NCBI GenBank assembly: GCA_026018925.1
Contig: JAKSZU010000003.1
Coordinates: forward strand, 191,538,139-191,602,138
Length of the DNA: 64,000 nt
Reading direction: 5' to 3'
DNA from: Tupaia tana
Lineage: Eukaryota > Chordata > Mammalia > Scandentia > Tupaiidae
Under the pieces are notes generated by a model. It was not told the origin of the DNA and did no database searches. It was given only the letters and a program-made list of their open reading frames with translations. The position numbers and the translations under genes were made by a program. Shown piece by piece: positions 41,707 through 51,190 of the stretch (position 1 is the stretch's first letter; each line of letters opens with the position of its first letter).

Positions 41707-41883
41707 TCATTAATTTTTTTCCATGAGAGAGAGAAGGGTCCATACCTCAACCCTCCCCCAGCCTCAGCCAGCCTGGATCTTAAACACACTAACACCCAAC
41801 AAACTCCTGAAGTCCTGGGGTGCAAACGTGGGACCTTTCCCTGTGGGTCCAGTTGCATTCCCACTGCACTGTTGCCTGGCTCC
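41707..41883 (-). mobile_element. D-type SINE
   Basis: On the minus strand: GGAGCCAGGCAACAGTGCAG, GGAAAGGTCCCACGTTTGCA plus CCCCAGGAC, CCAGGCTGGCTGAGGCTGGG, AGGTATGGACCCTTCTCTCT and CATGGAAAAAAATTAATG. The same landmarks as the D copies at 10654 and 33905, in the same spacing. Confidence 0.75.
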
Positions 41884-42504
41884 ACTCTGCTCTCTCTTGG
41901 CATGGAACCTTGGAGAGCAGCCAGGAATCTCCAGAGGACTAGGAAGTGCCTTCCTTTGCTCCCCTGTTTCGCTCTGGAGAACCCAGCACGGGGCGTCCCT
42001 CCATCATAGGGCAGTCCAGGGATTGCACCTGTTGTTATCTGTGATCTTTGACTCCTTCACAAGTTTCCCAGGAAGGTACCAGGCTTTAGATAGGGTCTGA
42101 ATGCTAGGAGACCTCAGTCCTCTCCTATGGCCCTGGTGTTCTCTACTCACAGGAGAACCCAGCTCTGCCCCCAAAGTTCCATTTCAATTCAGATCAATTC
42201 TGTTCAACCCCAGTAATATTAGCATTGTACCAGCCAGGGCCTGGAGAACTTCAGATACCGAAGACACAGAAAATGGTCTGTCACCAAGGTCCTGGGTAAG
42301 ACATGCTCATGGAGAATACAGAACGCTGCCCACCCCAACACACTCAGATTCCTCATGCCGTGAGCACTTATAACACCTCCTGTCCATATAGTTCACGATG
42401 GAAGAACCTGCTCTCTATTACAACTCAATTCTTCATGGGGGTGTGTACGCATGTGTGTGTTTGCATGTGAGTGCATGTCTCTGTGAACCTGTGTGTGTAT
42501 GTTT
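41884..42504. other. No gene or recognised repeat
   Basis: Unique-looking, ending in a TG-rich run (GTGTGTACGCATGTGTGTGT, from about 42440). Confidence 0.45.
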
Positions 42505-42520
42505 AGAATTTAAGCTCCTG

Positions 42521-42958
42521 GGGATCAGCAGAGGGTGTAATGGTTACATTGCTGGACTCTTCAGGAGCCAACCTCGGTTTGAGTCCTGGACCCAGTGACA
42601 TAAAACTCACGCCAGTCGCCTGGAGCGTGTGTGTGCATGCCCAAGATCCCGAGAAGAGAATGGAGGAGAAGGGATTGCGGTGTGGCCATCCCCCCTGAGG
42701 GGTGATTTCTCACTTTCTGTCTCTCTGTCTCTGTCTTTCTGGCGAGCACACATGCCCTATAGCAAAAATCTCTCAAAACAAACAAACAAACAAACAAAAA
42801 AACTCACGCCAGACGCATATATATGCATGCCCAACACCAAGAGAGGAGAACAGACAAGAATGGATTGGGGCATGGCCATTGCTTTCTGTATCTCTGTCTC
42901 TCTCTTTGGCAAGCACACACGCCCTATAGCAAAAATCTCTCTCAAAAAGAAAAAAAAA
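42521..42958 (+). mobile_element. Composite L-type SINE (two bodies, one head)
   Basis: A complete L copy (head GGGATCAGCAGAGGGTGTAA, B box GGTTTGAGTCCTGG, body, tail CAAA repeats to 42800) is followed at once by a second body without a head (AAAACTCACGCCAGACGCAT to 42958). One outer target-site duplication encloses the whole: GAATTTAAGCTCCTGG (42505-42520) and GAATTTAATTTCCTGG (42961-42976). AAAACTCACGCCAG also recurs exactly at 42602 and 42799, so a 5'-truncated SINE may have inserted into an older one. Confidence 0.88.
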
Positions 42959-42976
42959 AGGAATTTAATTTCCTGG

Positions 42977-44289
42977 AGTACAAAGAGCATGAGTGAGTTT
43001 CCTTGGCTCTTCTAACAGCTTTTTTTTTTTTTTTTCCAATCAAAACTGCTATTCAATAAACACATAAATGAACAAACAAAAAACCCTAAACTCTACTCAG
43101 GGGGTCAGGAGTTGTGTCTTTGCGATGTAATGGGTCCTGTGTGACATGGACAGGCCTGGCTCCTCCTCTGTTCCGTGTTCATTGCTGTTCAGTGTAGGAG
43201 ACACGTGAGATGACCATAAAGGCCCTTCCCACCTCTGGACACACTCTGGACTCCCTCCCCTGCTAGACAGGCCTGTTCCCCATCTCCAGCCGGCTCAGGC
43301 CCTCCAGATGCAGAACTCACCAGACTCACAAAGGCCCCCAGCTGGGGAGGGCCTTGTGCTCCCCTGCCTTGTAGGGCTCAGGGCTATTTTGTCTAACTTC
43401 TCCAGGAACAGAGAAAAGCACAGAGGCTTTTGCTAAAGTCGAGTGGGCAGGTCTCTCTGAGGACAGGGATTATGTTTGTCCCTGTTGATCTCCCCGCCAG
43501 TCGAAGTGCCTGTCTGGGAACCGGCTTGGGATTCTCACGGGCTTATCCTCGCTCACATGTTTCCATTACCTTCGCTTTACCCTCACACTGTTGTTAGCGT
43601 TCCCTCTGGAGGGCCTTTGCAAAGCAGAAGAGATCCCCAAAGAACAAAGCGAATGTTGGTCTAGGCTAGTCATAAATTAATTTCCTTTTTCTTCAACAAA
43701 CTCCTCTTGGGGAAGGAAGGAGACCATTCTGACTCCCAGGCATGGGCACTTCACCCATTCAGCAGACCTAAAAGACCATTACTACCAGCCAGGACAGGAG
43801 ACAGCCGCACCAGCCTCAGGGCCCTTCACCCCAGCCCAGGACATTCTTAGGCTCCGATGGAGCCGAAGGCGATGGGTTTGTGGACTGACCCTTACGGGAT
43901 TATCTAGATGTGGAAAGGTCACTTAGGGGTCAGCAAGTCTGGGAGGACCAGGTCTAATTCCACACCGAAGAGGTGAGCAGAGGGGTCTCTTTCTCTGAGT
44001 GGCCCCTTCTCTCTTGAGACTGCTTGTCTGCCCAGAGGGAAAGGTCTGATGCTTCTCAAAGGGTTCTTCCTGGGCACCCCCAAGAAATCTGCTTTGGGCT
44101 ATAAGTTGCCATTCTATTGAACACAACAATAACAGGAATGTGAGTTTTGGGTGAAATGTAAGTTTTATGATGCTTTTGAGCAATTTATGTGATGTATTTT
44201 AATTCAAGTTTTTAAAATCCTAGTGTTCTGAAACAGTGGAAACACTGGTGTTTCAATATCCAAAGAGCATGATCTTTTGATTTTTAAAT
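42977..44289. other. SINE-free, no gene seen
   Basis: Starts with a T17 run (43020) and an AT-rich patch (ATTCAATAAACACATAAATG), then GC-rich unique-looking DNA to 44.1 kb. No supported frame. Confidence 0.45.
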
Positions 44290-44523
44290 TTTTGCATTGT
44301 TTTTTAATTTGCCAGAGGGTGCATAAACTTGCCAGAGATAGAGAGACACAGAGAGAAAGGGAAAGGAAGAAAACACTCCCTAACAGGGCATGGTGATGCT
44401 GCAATCCCTTCCCTGGGACACACCCAGGTATGCACCTGGCATGTTTTTCAAGCCACTGGATCTGAAATTTGAACTGTGCAGTTGACCACGTGGGATATGG
44501 CTGCTTTAACCACCCATTCATAA
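44290..44523 (-). mobile_element. L-type SINE, CTTGAAAAAC subfamily
   Basis: Minus strand: TTTTTAATTTGCCAGAGGGT, CTCCCTAACAGGGCATGGTG, GCATGTTTTTCAAGCCACTG, GTGCAGTTGACCACGTGGGA. The head end is decayed (TTTAACCACCCATTC). It lies beside the S dimer in the same orientation. Confidence 0.82.
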
Positions 44524-44534
44524 ATCTGGCTCTT

Positions 44535-44799
44535 TTTATTAAAAAAATAATTATTTATCATTATTTATTTATTTATTTATTTTATTTTGACCAGAGAGGG
44601 ACAGAGAAAGAGAGAGGGAGGGAGAGAAAGTAGCCAGGTCTGGGACTCGAACCACAATTGGCCATGTGGGAATTCAGTGCCCTTAACCACCAAGTCACCT
44701 GCTGGCACCAGAAAGCCAGCCACCAGGTCCAGGACTTGAACCATGGTTGGCCATGTGGGAGTGTCAGCACCTTAACCACCACGCCACCTGCTGGCCCCC
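44535..44799 (-). mobile_element. Dimeric S-type SINE (two tRNA-like heads)
   Basis: Minus strand. From right to left: head GGGGGCCAGCAGGTGGCGTG with B box GGTTCAAGTCCTGG, a short GGTGGCTGGCTTTC linker, a second head GTGCCAGCAGGTGACTTGGT with B box GGTTCGAGTCCCAG, then the CT tract and an ATTT-type tail. CTGGCTCTT lies on both outer sides (near 44526 and 44800), so both heads appear to have inserted as one unit. Confidence 0.85.
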
Positions 44800-44911
44800 T
44801 GGCTCTTATTTTTAAAAATAAATCTTTGGAATTGTTAACCAGTAAGAGGCTTTGGGTTGTTTGGGAATTGATAAGATGGATAATGATAAGACTGACATAC
44901 TCTGAATCTGT

Positions 44912-45255
44912 TCTAGTCCATTTTGTTGCCATTAATAGGAAATACCTGAGTCTGGGTCATTTATAAAAATAGGGAAGGTCTAAGGTCCAGGGGTCACACG
45001 GTAGGTTCCTCTAGCTGTGTTACCACATGGTGGGGGCAGGAGACATGCGTTTCTGTCCGTCTCCTCTGTTCTCCTTCCCTCTCCTTGTAAACCCACCAGA
45101 CAACCTGGGGGCTTCCACCCTAATGCCTTGAGTCTAGCATCCGCCCAAAGGCCTCACCTTTTAGAATCATCCTCAGATAAAGGTTTTATTTAATCTTGTC
45201 ACAACAAAATCTCAATGCATTTGGGGGTGGGGAGGAGCATTCCGACCACAGCAGA
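44912..45255 (-). mobile_element. ERVL-MaLR solo LTR, degenerate
   Basis: On the plus strand: CTAGTCCATTTTGTTGCCAT, ACCTGAGTCTGGGTCATTTA, CCACATGGTGGGGGCAGGAG, CTAATGCCTTGAG and CCAAAGGCCTCACCTTTTAG, the reverse complement of the MLT1/MST layout. End positions are approximate. Confidence 0.72.
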
Positions 45256-45588
45256 CTTCTTTGTGGTATTTGGCTATTTCTGCTTTAACAGAGCAGAACC
45301 TGGGTCAGAGATGATACCCCTAGATATTTGGGCAGGCCTGTTATTGACCCATAAGAGGAGAACCGATCAACTTCCAGAGGAGGGGATTTTATTACCACTA
45401 TGGCCAAGGGCAGGACTTTAGACTGGGGAAATCAAGCACTTGGAAAAATTTGGTTTTCACTTGATAATTCCATTTGTTTCTACTTTGCCTGAAGACTGGG
45501 AAGGTGGTATGGCTAGAGGACCTTCTGAGTACCAGTGTCTTGCAGAACTCTTTAAGAATCATTTTGGTAAAATAAAGATTCCTATCAG

Positions 45589-45861
45589 ACCAGCTAGTAT
45601 CATGGTGGTTAGGGCAGCTGGATCTTACATGGCTGACTATGCAGTCCCGGATCCAACAACTTGAAAAACATACAGGACACATTTCTGTCCCAAATCCCAA
45701 GAGGAAGATTGAAAAGAGAATGTGGCATGGCCAGCCCTCTGGAAAGTGCTTAGTGCTTTCTCACTTTCTTTCTCTCTCTTTCTCTCTCTCTCTCTCTTTC
45801 TGTCTCTCACTCTATCTCTGGCAAGTGTGCATGCCCTATAGCAAAAATTTTTTTAAATAAA
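45589..45861 (+). mobile_element. L-type SINE, B box deleted
   Basis: GACCAGCTAGTATCATGGTG, then ATGGCTGACTATGCAGTCCC: the GGTTCAAG part of the B box is missing. AACTTGAAAAACATACAGGA body, long CT tract (45768-45820), CCCTATAGCAAAAATTTTTT. Flanks AAAGATTCCTATCAG and AATGATACCTATCAAT give an imperfect target-site duplication. The B-box deletion should have silenced it. Confidence 0.88.
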
Positions 45862-46142
45862 TAATGATACCTATCAATAGTACCATAGATTGAGACTTCC
45901 CTAATAGGAAACACAAAGTTGAATGGCTTTTATTGATGCTCTCCAATAAAAAAAACTTTGACAAATCTGAAAGCAAACATGCAAACCGAAACAAGAGGAC
46001 ATGTTCATATCCCATCACAGAGGATAACTGTATAAAATTCACTTGGAGGTTTTCGAATGAGCCTCTAGGTCTTGATGCCCACTCATGCCCCGCTTTACTG
46101 TTTTGCCAAGATTATGTCGTTGGCAGGTGAGGTATGTACCAG

Positions 46143-46365
46143 AGCAGGGTTCAGTAAACTACAGCCATTGGGCCAATTCCAACTCACGGTCTTTTTTGTA
46201 AATAGGGTTTTATTGGATTGCAGCCGTGCCTGTTTGTTTATGTACTGTCTGTTGCTGCTTTTACACTACAGCATCAGAGTTCAGTAGTTTGCAGAAAAGA
46301 CTGTGTAGCCACGAGCCTAAAATATTAAGTCTAGGCCTTCACAGAAAAAGTTTGTTGATCCCTAG
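46143..46365. mobile_element. hAT-Charlie-like non-autonomous DNA transposon
   Basis: Left end AGGGTTCAGTAAACTACAGC and right end AAAAAGTTTGTTGATCCCTA are inverted repeats of one another (AGGGNTCANNAAACT). Inside, TAAATAGGGTTTTATTGGAT, GTGCCTGTTTGTTTATGTAC and GCAGAAAAGACTGTGTAGCC match the order of a very common mammalian hAT element (cagggg-ttggcaaact type). Family name not certain. Confidence 0.75.
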
Positions 46366-46515
46366 TGGAAGGCACCTCCAAAATAGACAATTTGGGTCAT
46401 GTTAAAAGTTTCCCTAAAGAGGCCCCTAGTGGTGCCATTTTGTAAGATATGCACAAGAATTTAGGCTATGATGAGAATCCTGTGAAGAGTGGGCATATGG
46501 CCTGATGGAGGAGTA

Positions 46516-46615
46516 GACTTGGACTGAGATGACTCCATGCAGATCCATAACAGTCACCCAAATGTGTGGCTTCTGCACCTCCTATCTTGGACTCCCAAAC
46601 AGAGAGGTTGACTGT
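46516..46615 (+). repeat. Unclassified repeat, copy A
   Basis: About 100 bp nearly repeated at 48384-48482: both contain CTTGGACTGAGATGA, ATAACAGTCA, CCAAATGTGTG, ACTCCCAAACAGAGAGG or close variants, roughly 88 % alike by eye. I recognise no family. Confidence 0.7.
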
Positions 46616-46993
46616 TTCCAACTACGATGCTCAACAAAACAAAGATTTGGAGATTTTTGTATTCCAAATCTATTATCAGGGACACAAAATTGGGATAAAA
46701 GAAAAAACAGTGCTTTTAACATTTTCAGATGATGACCCAAAATAAAATCCATCTTCTGAAGGCTTCTAGCCTGGCAAGATCTTCCACTTGCAGTGTTTGG
46801 AGCTGCTGTGACCATGGATTTACCGGTACTCATCTGCTGGCAGTTCTGACCATCTCCCTACCCCCCAGAAAGACAAATACAGTTTATGACAAAACAGGAG
46901 AAGCTAAAGGTGAGGTTAAATAAATAATGATTAAATCATGGAAAGCCCTTGCTTAATTAGAGAAAGCTGTTGTGATAGAAATAAAACTGACTT

Positions 46994-47416
46994 ACCCTGG
47001 CTTTTGACAGAAAGTGGATGAATATGGAAGATTTACTTCTGAGTGAAGCAAGCCAGGCTATGAAGGAGGCACATTGTATGTCTCCACTTAACATATACTG
47101 AGTGTCTGCACTCTATGACCGAAACTGAATGACTAAAGGATATAGAAACATAGCAAATGGTTGTGAATACCAGATACAGTGTGGGAAGAGGGTGGGTGAA
47201 GGAGTAGAGTCTGAGGAAGGACATTAAGAAGAAAAATAGAAAGACAAAGCATTTATGGGTTATTATCTGTTGAAGATAACTTTATGGTATTGTCAACTAG
47301 ACTGGTGAGAAATGTACACATGTTGAAATATTCACTTTGCAAGTTAAATAACATGATTGAATGTATAAAATAAATTGAAATAAAATTTTAAAAAATAATA
47401 AAATGAACTAAAAAGA
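46994..47416 (+). mobile_element. 5'-truncated LINE-1 3' end with intact target duplication
   Basis: AGAAATAAAACTGACTT occurs at 46977-46993 and 47417-47433 (17 bp, perfect). Inside is sequence like the 3' end of a LINE-1: GTGGATGAATATGGAAGATT, AATACCAGATACAGTGTGGG, then an A-rich end (AATAAATTGAAATAAAATTT). The perfect duplication and A-rich 3' tail show target-primed insertion that is fairly recent. Element class is inferred. Confidence 0.75.
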
Positions 47417-47489
47417 AGAAATAAAACTGACTTTTATCAGCTTACTTCAGCAAGAAAGAACACCAAACTAATAATTCTTACATAATATC

Positions 47490-47715
47490 TTGGACCAGCT
47501 GCTACCCATAGCAGTAACACAATACTCCACTATGCTGAGGCCACATGGGAAGGTCCCAGGTTCACATCAATGACTCCCTGTACATGCCACTGGATACATG
47601 ACCACAATCCTGGCTAACTGAGGCTGGGAGTAGATTGTGACAAGAAGACCCTGTTAGGGATGTCTGTCTCTCCCTATCTCTCCTCATGGAAATAAATAAA
47701 TAAACTTTTTAAAGT
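47490..47715 (+). mobile_element. D-type SINE
   Basis: GACCAGCTGCTACCCATAGC, CACATGGGAAGGTCCCAGGT plus TCACATCAATGACTCCCTGT, CTGGCTAACTGAGGCTGGGA, AAGAAGACCCTGTTAGGGAT, ending TCATGGAAATAAATAAATAA. It keeps the whole D layout. Confidence 0.78.
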
Positions 47716-48004
47716 AGCATTTTATTAGGAGAGATAAATGCATTTTATTTTATTTCTATGTGTTGGGCTCAGAAATTCTTAGGCCAGGACATCAGAAGCA
47801 GGGCAAGTACTTAGGCTAATTTCTTAAGGTAAGAGTGAACATATGAAAGGCAAGGTTCAAAGTGAAAAAGGAGGTCTTGCAAGTCACAAGACTTCCTGCT
47901 TCTGTGACTACGTATCGGATAGGGCTCTTATTCTGGTCCTCACTGCTCCCCTCTCATTGTTCAGTGTAGTAACAATGGTTGTCACTTATTGGGTCAAGCA
48001 CTAT

Positions 48005-48165
48005 GGACGATCTATCTCCGTGTACTTCTGTGCCAGACACTGTTCACATCTCATATTGAAATCTCACAATGATTCTGTTAAGCTAGCATTCTTCTTTTTT
48101 CCACTTGACAGATGATTGAGGCACTTGCCCCAAATGTGGCAGCTGGTGAGTGCCAGAACCAGACA
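48005..48165 (-). mobile_element. MIR fragment
   Basis: GTACTTCTGTGCCAGACACT, ATTGAAATCTCACAATGATT, CACTTGACAGATGATTGAGG and GTGGCAGCTGGTGAGTGCCA follow MIR order in reverse complement. Confidence 0.65.
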
Positions 48166-48383
48166 GTTCTTCTCTTGCATCAGCACCTCAGTGGCTCTCC
48201 TATAGAGTGATCCGTGGACATGGTAGCCCTCATTCCCAGGCACTTCTCTCTTGCTTGGTCTTCAAGTAGCAAAAATGTGCCTCCTCCACCCAGTAGTCAT
48301 TCATCTCCATTCTTAGAAGGCCTCTTCCCATTTCTCTCCATTGTAGTAGGTCCAAGTTAAAAGAAATTTTGGAGGCATAAACT

Positions 48384-48482
48384 TGGACTGAGATGATTCT
48401 ATGCAAATCAATAACAGTCAGCCAAATGTGTGACTTCTGTACCTCCTGTCTTGGGCTCCCAAACAGAGAGGCTGACCATCAG
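48384..48482 (+). repeat. Unclassified repeat, copy B
   Basis: Second copy of the element at 46516, same orientation, 1.87 kb downstream. It is followed by CATCAGAAGCAAGGGAAGTA, which itself resembles CATCAGAAGCAGGGCAAGTA at about 47790. Confidence 0.7.
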
Positions 48483-48644
48483 AAGCAAGGGAAGTATTAA
48501 TAAATGCATTAATAAATGATTGATGATCATATTAAAGAATGTTCAGTTTCCTTAGCCAATCAGGAAGTGTGAATGAAAACCAAACTATAGCAAGACACCA
48601 TTACACACCTACCATTCAGAATAACTAAATTAAAAGCACTGATG

Positions 48645-48790
48645 GAGCCAGCAGGAGGCATGGTTGTTAAGGAGCTGAACTTCCATATGGTGGTTCAAGT
48701 CCTGGAACTAGTGGCTTGCTTTCTCACTTTCTCTTTCACCCTCTCTCTCTCTGGTGAGCACAACACATGCCCTATAGAAAATTAAATAAG
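48645..48790 (+). mobile_element. S-type SINE (with TATAG end)
   Basis: GGAGCCAGCAGGAGGCATGG, B-box area GGTTCAAGTCCTGG, GTGGCTTGCTTTCTCACTTT, then GGTGAGCACAACACATGCCC and TATAGAAAATTAAAT. It has the short body but the long form's CCCTATAG end, an intermediate architecture. Confidence 0.85.
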
Positions 48791-48792
48791 AA

Positions 48793-48793
<1 letters not shown>

Positions 48794-48826
<33 letters not shown>

Positions 48827-48845
48827 GTATGTATGTGTGTGTATG

Positions 48846-48886
<41 letters not shown>
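48794..48886 (+). repeat. Compound microsatellite (CA)n (TATG)n (TA)n
   Basis: (CA)14, then GTATG units, then about 18 TA units, lying between the tails of two oppositely oriented SINEs. It probably grew from their A-rich tails. Confidence 0.95.
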
Positions 48887-48890
<4 letters not shown>

Positions 48891-48941
48891 AATTTTTGCT
48901 ATAGGGCATATGTGCTTGCCAGAGAGACAGAAAGCAAGAAA

Positions 48942-48985
<44 letters not shown>

Positions 48986-49158
48986 CCGCAGGAGGGATGG
49001 CAATGCCGCAATCCCCTCTCATTCACTCTCCCCTCAGGATTCAGGGCACGCATGCACACGTGCCTGGCATGAGTTTTAAGCTGCTAGGTCTGGGACTCGA
49101 ACTGCAGTTGACTATGTGGGAGTCCAATGATGTAACCATTACACCATCTGCTGGCCCC
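48886..49158 (-). mobile_element. L-type SINE with internal (CA)n
   Basis: Minus strand: GAGAAATTTTTGCTATAGGG, then a (CA)18 run (48945-48979) replacing the palindrome region, GGGATGGCAATGCCGCAATC, TTTTAAGCTGCTAGGTCTGG and head CATCTGCTGGCCCC. Tail-to-tail with the preceding plus-strand copy. Confidence 0.9.
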
Positions 49159-49641
49159 CGCAAAATGTTTTTTTTAAAGAATTGATAATATCAAATGTTG
49201 GCAAGACTATGGAGCAATGGGAACTCTCACATATTGGTAGGAGTATAAACTGGTATAACCACTTTGAAAAGTGTTACCAGTATCTACTAAAATTAAATGT
49301 ATATCTCCCTGTTACCTAGAAGTCCCACTTTCAAATATACATCCAACAGGATTGTGTTCATGTTCAAATGCTTACTGTAACATTATTTCTAATAGCTAAA
49401 AACTAGAAATTATTCCCACATGCCCATCAGCAGTAAATAGATAAATGAATTGTAGTACCTTCATGAAATAGAATACCATATCACAATGAGAATGAATGAA
49501 TGAACTCACACAACAATACTAATTAATCTCATGAACGTAATTTTGAACAAATAATTCACTCATAAAAGTACATACTGTATGGTCCCATTCACATAAAGTA
49601 CCTAAAAAGCCCAAACTATTTTTATCAGAATAATGGTTACC

Positions 49642-49906
49642 AGGACCAGCAGTTAGCGTAATGGCTATGTCGCTGGACTCCCATGTAGTCGACCGCTGTT
49701 CAAGTCCTGGACTCGGCAGCTTAAACTCACGCCAGGCGCGTGTGTGTGCATGCCCAAGATCCCAAGAGGAGAATGGAGGAGAAGGGATTGCGGCATGGCC
49801 ATCCCCCCGGGGGGGGGGGGGGTGATTTCTCGCTTTCTGTCTCTCTGTCTCTCTCTGTCTTTCCGGCAAGCGCACGTACCCTGTAGCGAAAACCTCTCCA
49901 AAAAAA
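49642..49906 (+). mobile_element. L-type SINE inserted in LINE-1, young-looking
   Basis: GGACCAGCAGTTAGCGTAAT, A box TAGCGTAATGG, B-box region GTTCAAGTCCTGG, TTAAACTCACGCCAGGCGCG. The palindrome has become C6-G13. AGAATAATGGTTACC is exactly duplicated at 49627-49641 and 49907-49921 (15 bp). Confidence 0.95.
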
Positions 49907-50104
49907 AGAATAATGGTTACCCACACCCAGAGGGATAGAATAACTGAAAGGAGTCAAGAAGGAAGCTTCTGGAGTACTGATAATGTTCTGGTTTTTGAGC
50001 TGGGTGCTCAACACAGTTGTGTTCCCTCTATGAAAATTAATGAAGCTGTCTTTATAATTTGTGCACTATCCTGAACATCTATTATGCTTAAAAATAATAC
50101 TTTT

Positions 50105-50344
50105 AATTTTGAATTTTACCAGAGGGCATCTGTACTCACAAGAGTAGAGAGAGAAAAAAAATAAGAAACCACCCCCACAGGGAATGGTCATAATCCCTTC
50201 TCCTTTTCTTCCTCCTTCCGGGATTTTGAGCACAAATAAACATACCTCCAGCATATTTTTCAAGCCACTGGGCCCAGGATTCCAAAGGAGCATGGCCAAC
50301 CATGTGAGATCCAGTGAACTTAACAACCATGCCACTGGCAGGCC
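50105..50344 (-). mobile_element. L-type SINE, old
   Basis: Minus strand: TTTTGAATTTTACCAGAGGG, ACCACCCCCACAGGGAATGG, CAGCATATTTTTCAAGCCAC, GCATGGCCAACCATGTGAGA, head TGCCACTGGCAGGCCTC. Heavily diverged. Confidence 0.8.
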
Positions 50345-50370
50345 TCAGGAGTGCCTTCTTACAACATTTT

Positions 50371-50636
50371 CTTTTTTCTTTTTTTTTTTTTTTTGAGAGG
50401 TTTTTGCTATAGGGCGCATGCGCTCGCCAGACAGAGACAGAGAGACAGAAAGCAAGAAATCACCTCCCAGGGGGGATGGCCCCGCCGCAATCCCTTCTCC
50501 TCCATGCTCCTCTCAGGATCTTGGGCATGCACACACTCACGCCCGGCATGAGTTTAAGCCACCGGGTCCAGGACTCGAAACACGGTCGACTACGTGGAAG
50601 TCCAACGACATAGCCATTACGCTAACTGCTGGTCCC
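50371..50636 (-). mobile_element. L-type SINE, near-consensus
   Basis: Minus strand: T16 tail, GAGAGGTTTTTGCTATAGGG, CCCAGGGGGGATGGCCCCGC, ACTCACGCCCGGCATGAGTT, ACGGTCGACTACGTGGAAGT, head CTAACTGCTGGTCC. Flanks TCTTACAACATTTT and TCTTACAGAATTTT form a 14-bp target-site duplication with two mismatches. Confidence 0.93.
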
Positions 50637-50981
50637 TCTTACAGAATTTTCAATAAGTATTTGTTCAGTGCCTGTGAATTCTAGTTACCATGCTCTGTTC
50701 TTCAGACTCCAAGTCGCAGAAGATTGAAAATTTCTGGGCCTGCACTTCAAGGCAGCTTCCTGCTTCAGTACATCATGCTTCTGAGACTAGTGGGTCTAGC
50801 AGAATACAGATACGATGGAGGGGAACACTGACTGCCCTGAAGATGGGGCCAGTCAACAGGCTTGCTACAGGTAACGTGACTGTCTAGATTGCTATGTACT
50901 TTACATTCATAAAAATAAATACATGTATACATTTCCTGTTTACCCGGCTCTTGGACACATATGATCTCATCTAGTAATGAA

Positions 50982-51125
50982 GGCCAGCAGGTGGCATGGC
51001 AGTTAAGGCACTGGGCTCCCAACTGTGGTTCAAGTCTTGGATCTGACAGCATGACAAATCACTCCAGGCATATGAGTGCCCAAAATCCCAGGAGAAGAAT
51101 GGAGAAAAAGAGACTGCAGTGTGGC

Positions 51126-51190
<65 letters not shown>

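Larger units (their letters stand above)
48535..50092 (+). mobile_element. Old LINE-1 (L1M-type) ORF2/3' end, interrupted by SINEs
   Basis: Pieces at about 48535-48640, 49170-49640 and 49922-50092. Landmarks in order: AACCAAACTATAGCAAGACA, GTTGGCAAGACTATGGAGCA, ATTGGTAGGAGTATAAACTG, ATAGCTAAAAACTAGAAATT, GAATACCATATCACAATGAG, AAGTACATACTGTATGGTCC, TAATGTTCTGGTTTTTGAGC. This is the reverse-transcriptase C-terminal region and 3' UTR of an L1M subfamily. No intact frame remains. Three SINEs have landed in it. Confidence 0.85.

Noticed and set aside
44912-45255. Complete endogenous retrovirus using the MaLR LTRs at 1.2, 45.0 and 56.5 kb
   Set aside because: The LTRs are in different orientations, unlike in sequence and not joined by gag-pol-like DNA; they are independent solo LTRs.
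46994-47416. Processed pseudogene
   Set aside because: It has a target duplication and A-rich end, but no coding-like frame, and it resembles LINE-1 3' sequence instead.
48772-49079. Cysteine/valine- or histidine/threonine-repeat peptides
   Set aside because: Translations of CA/TG and TA microsatellites.
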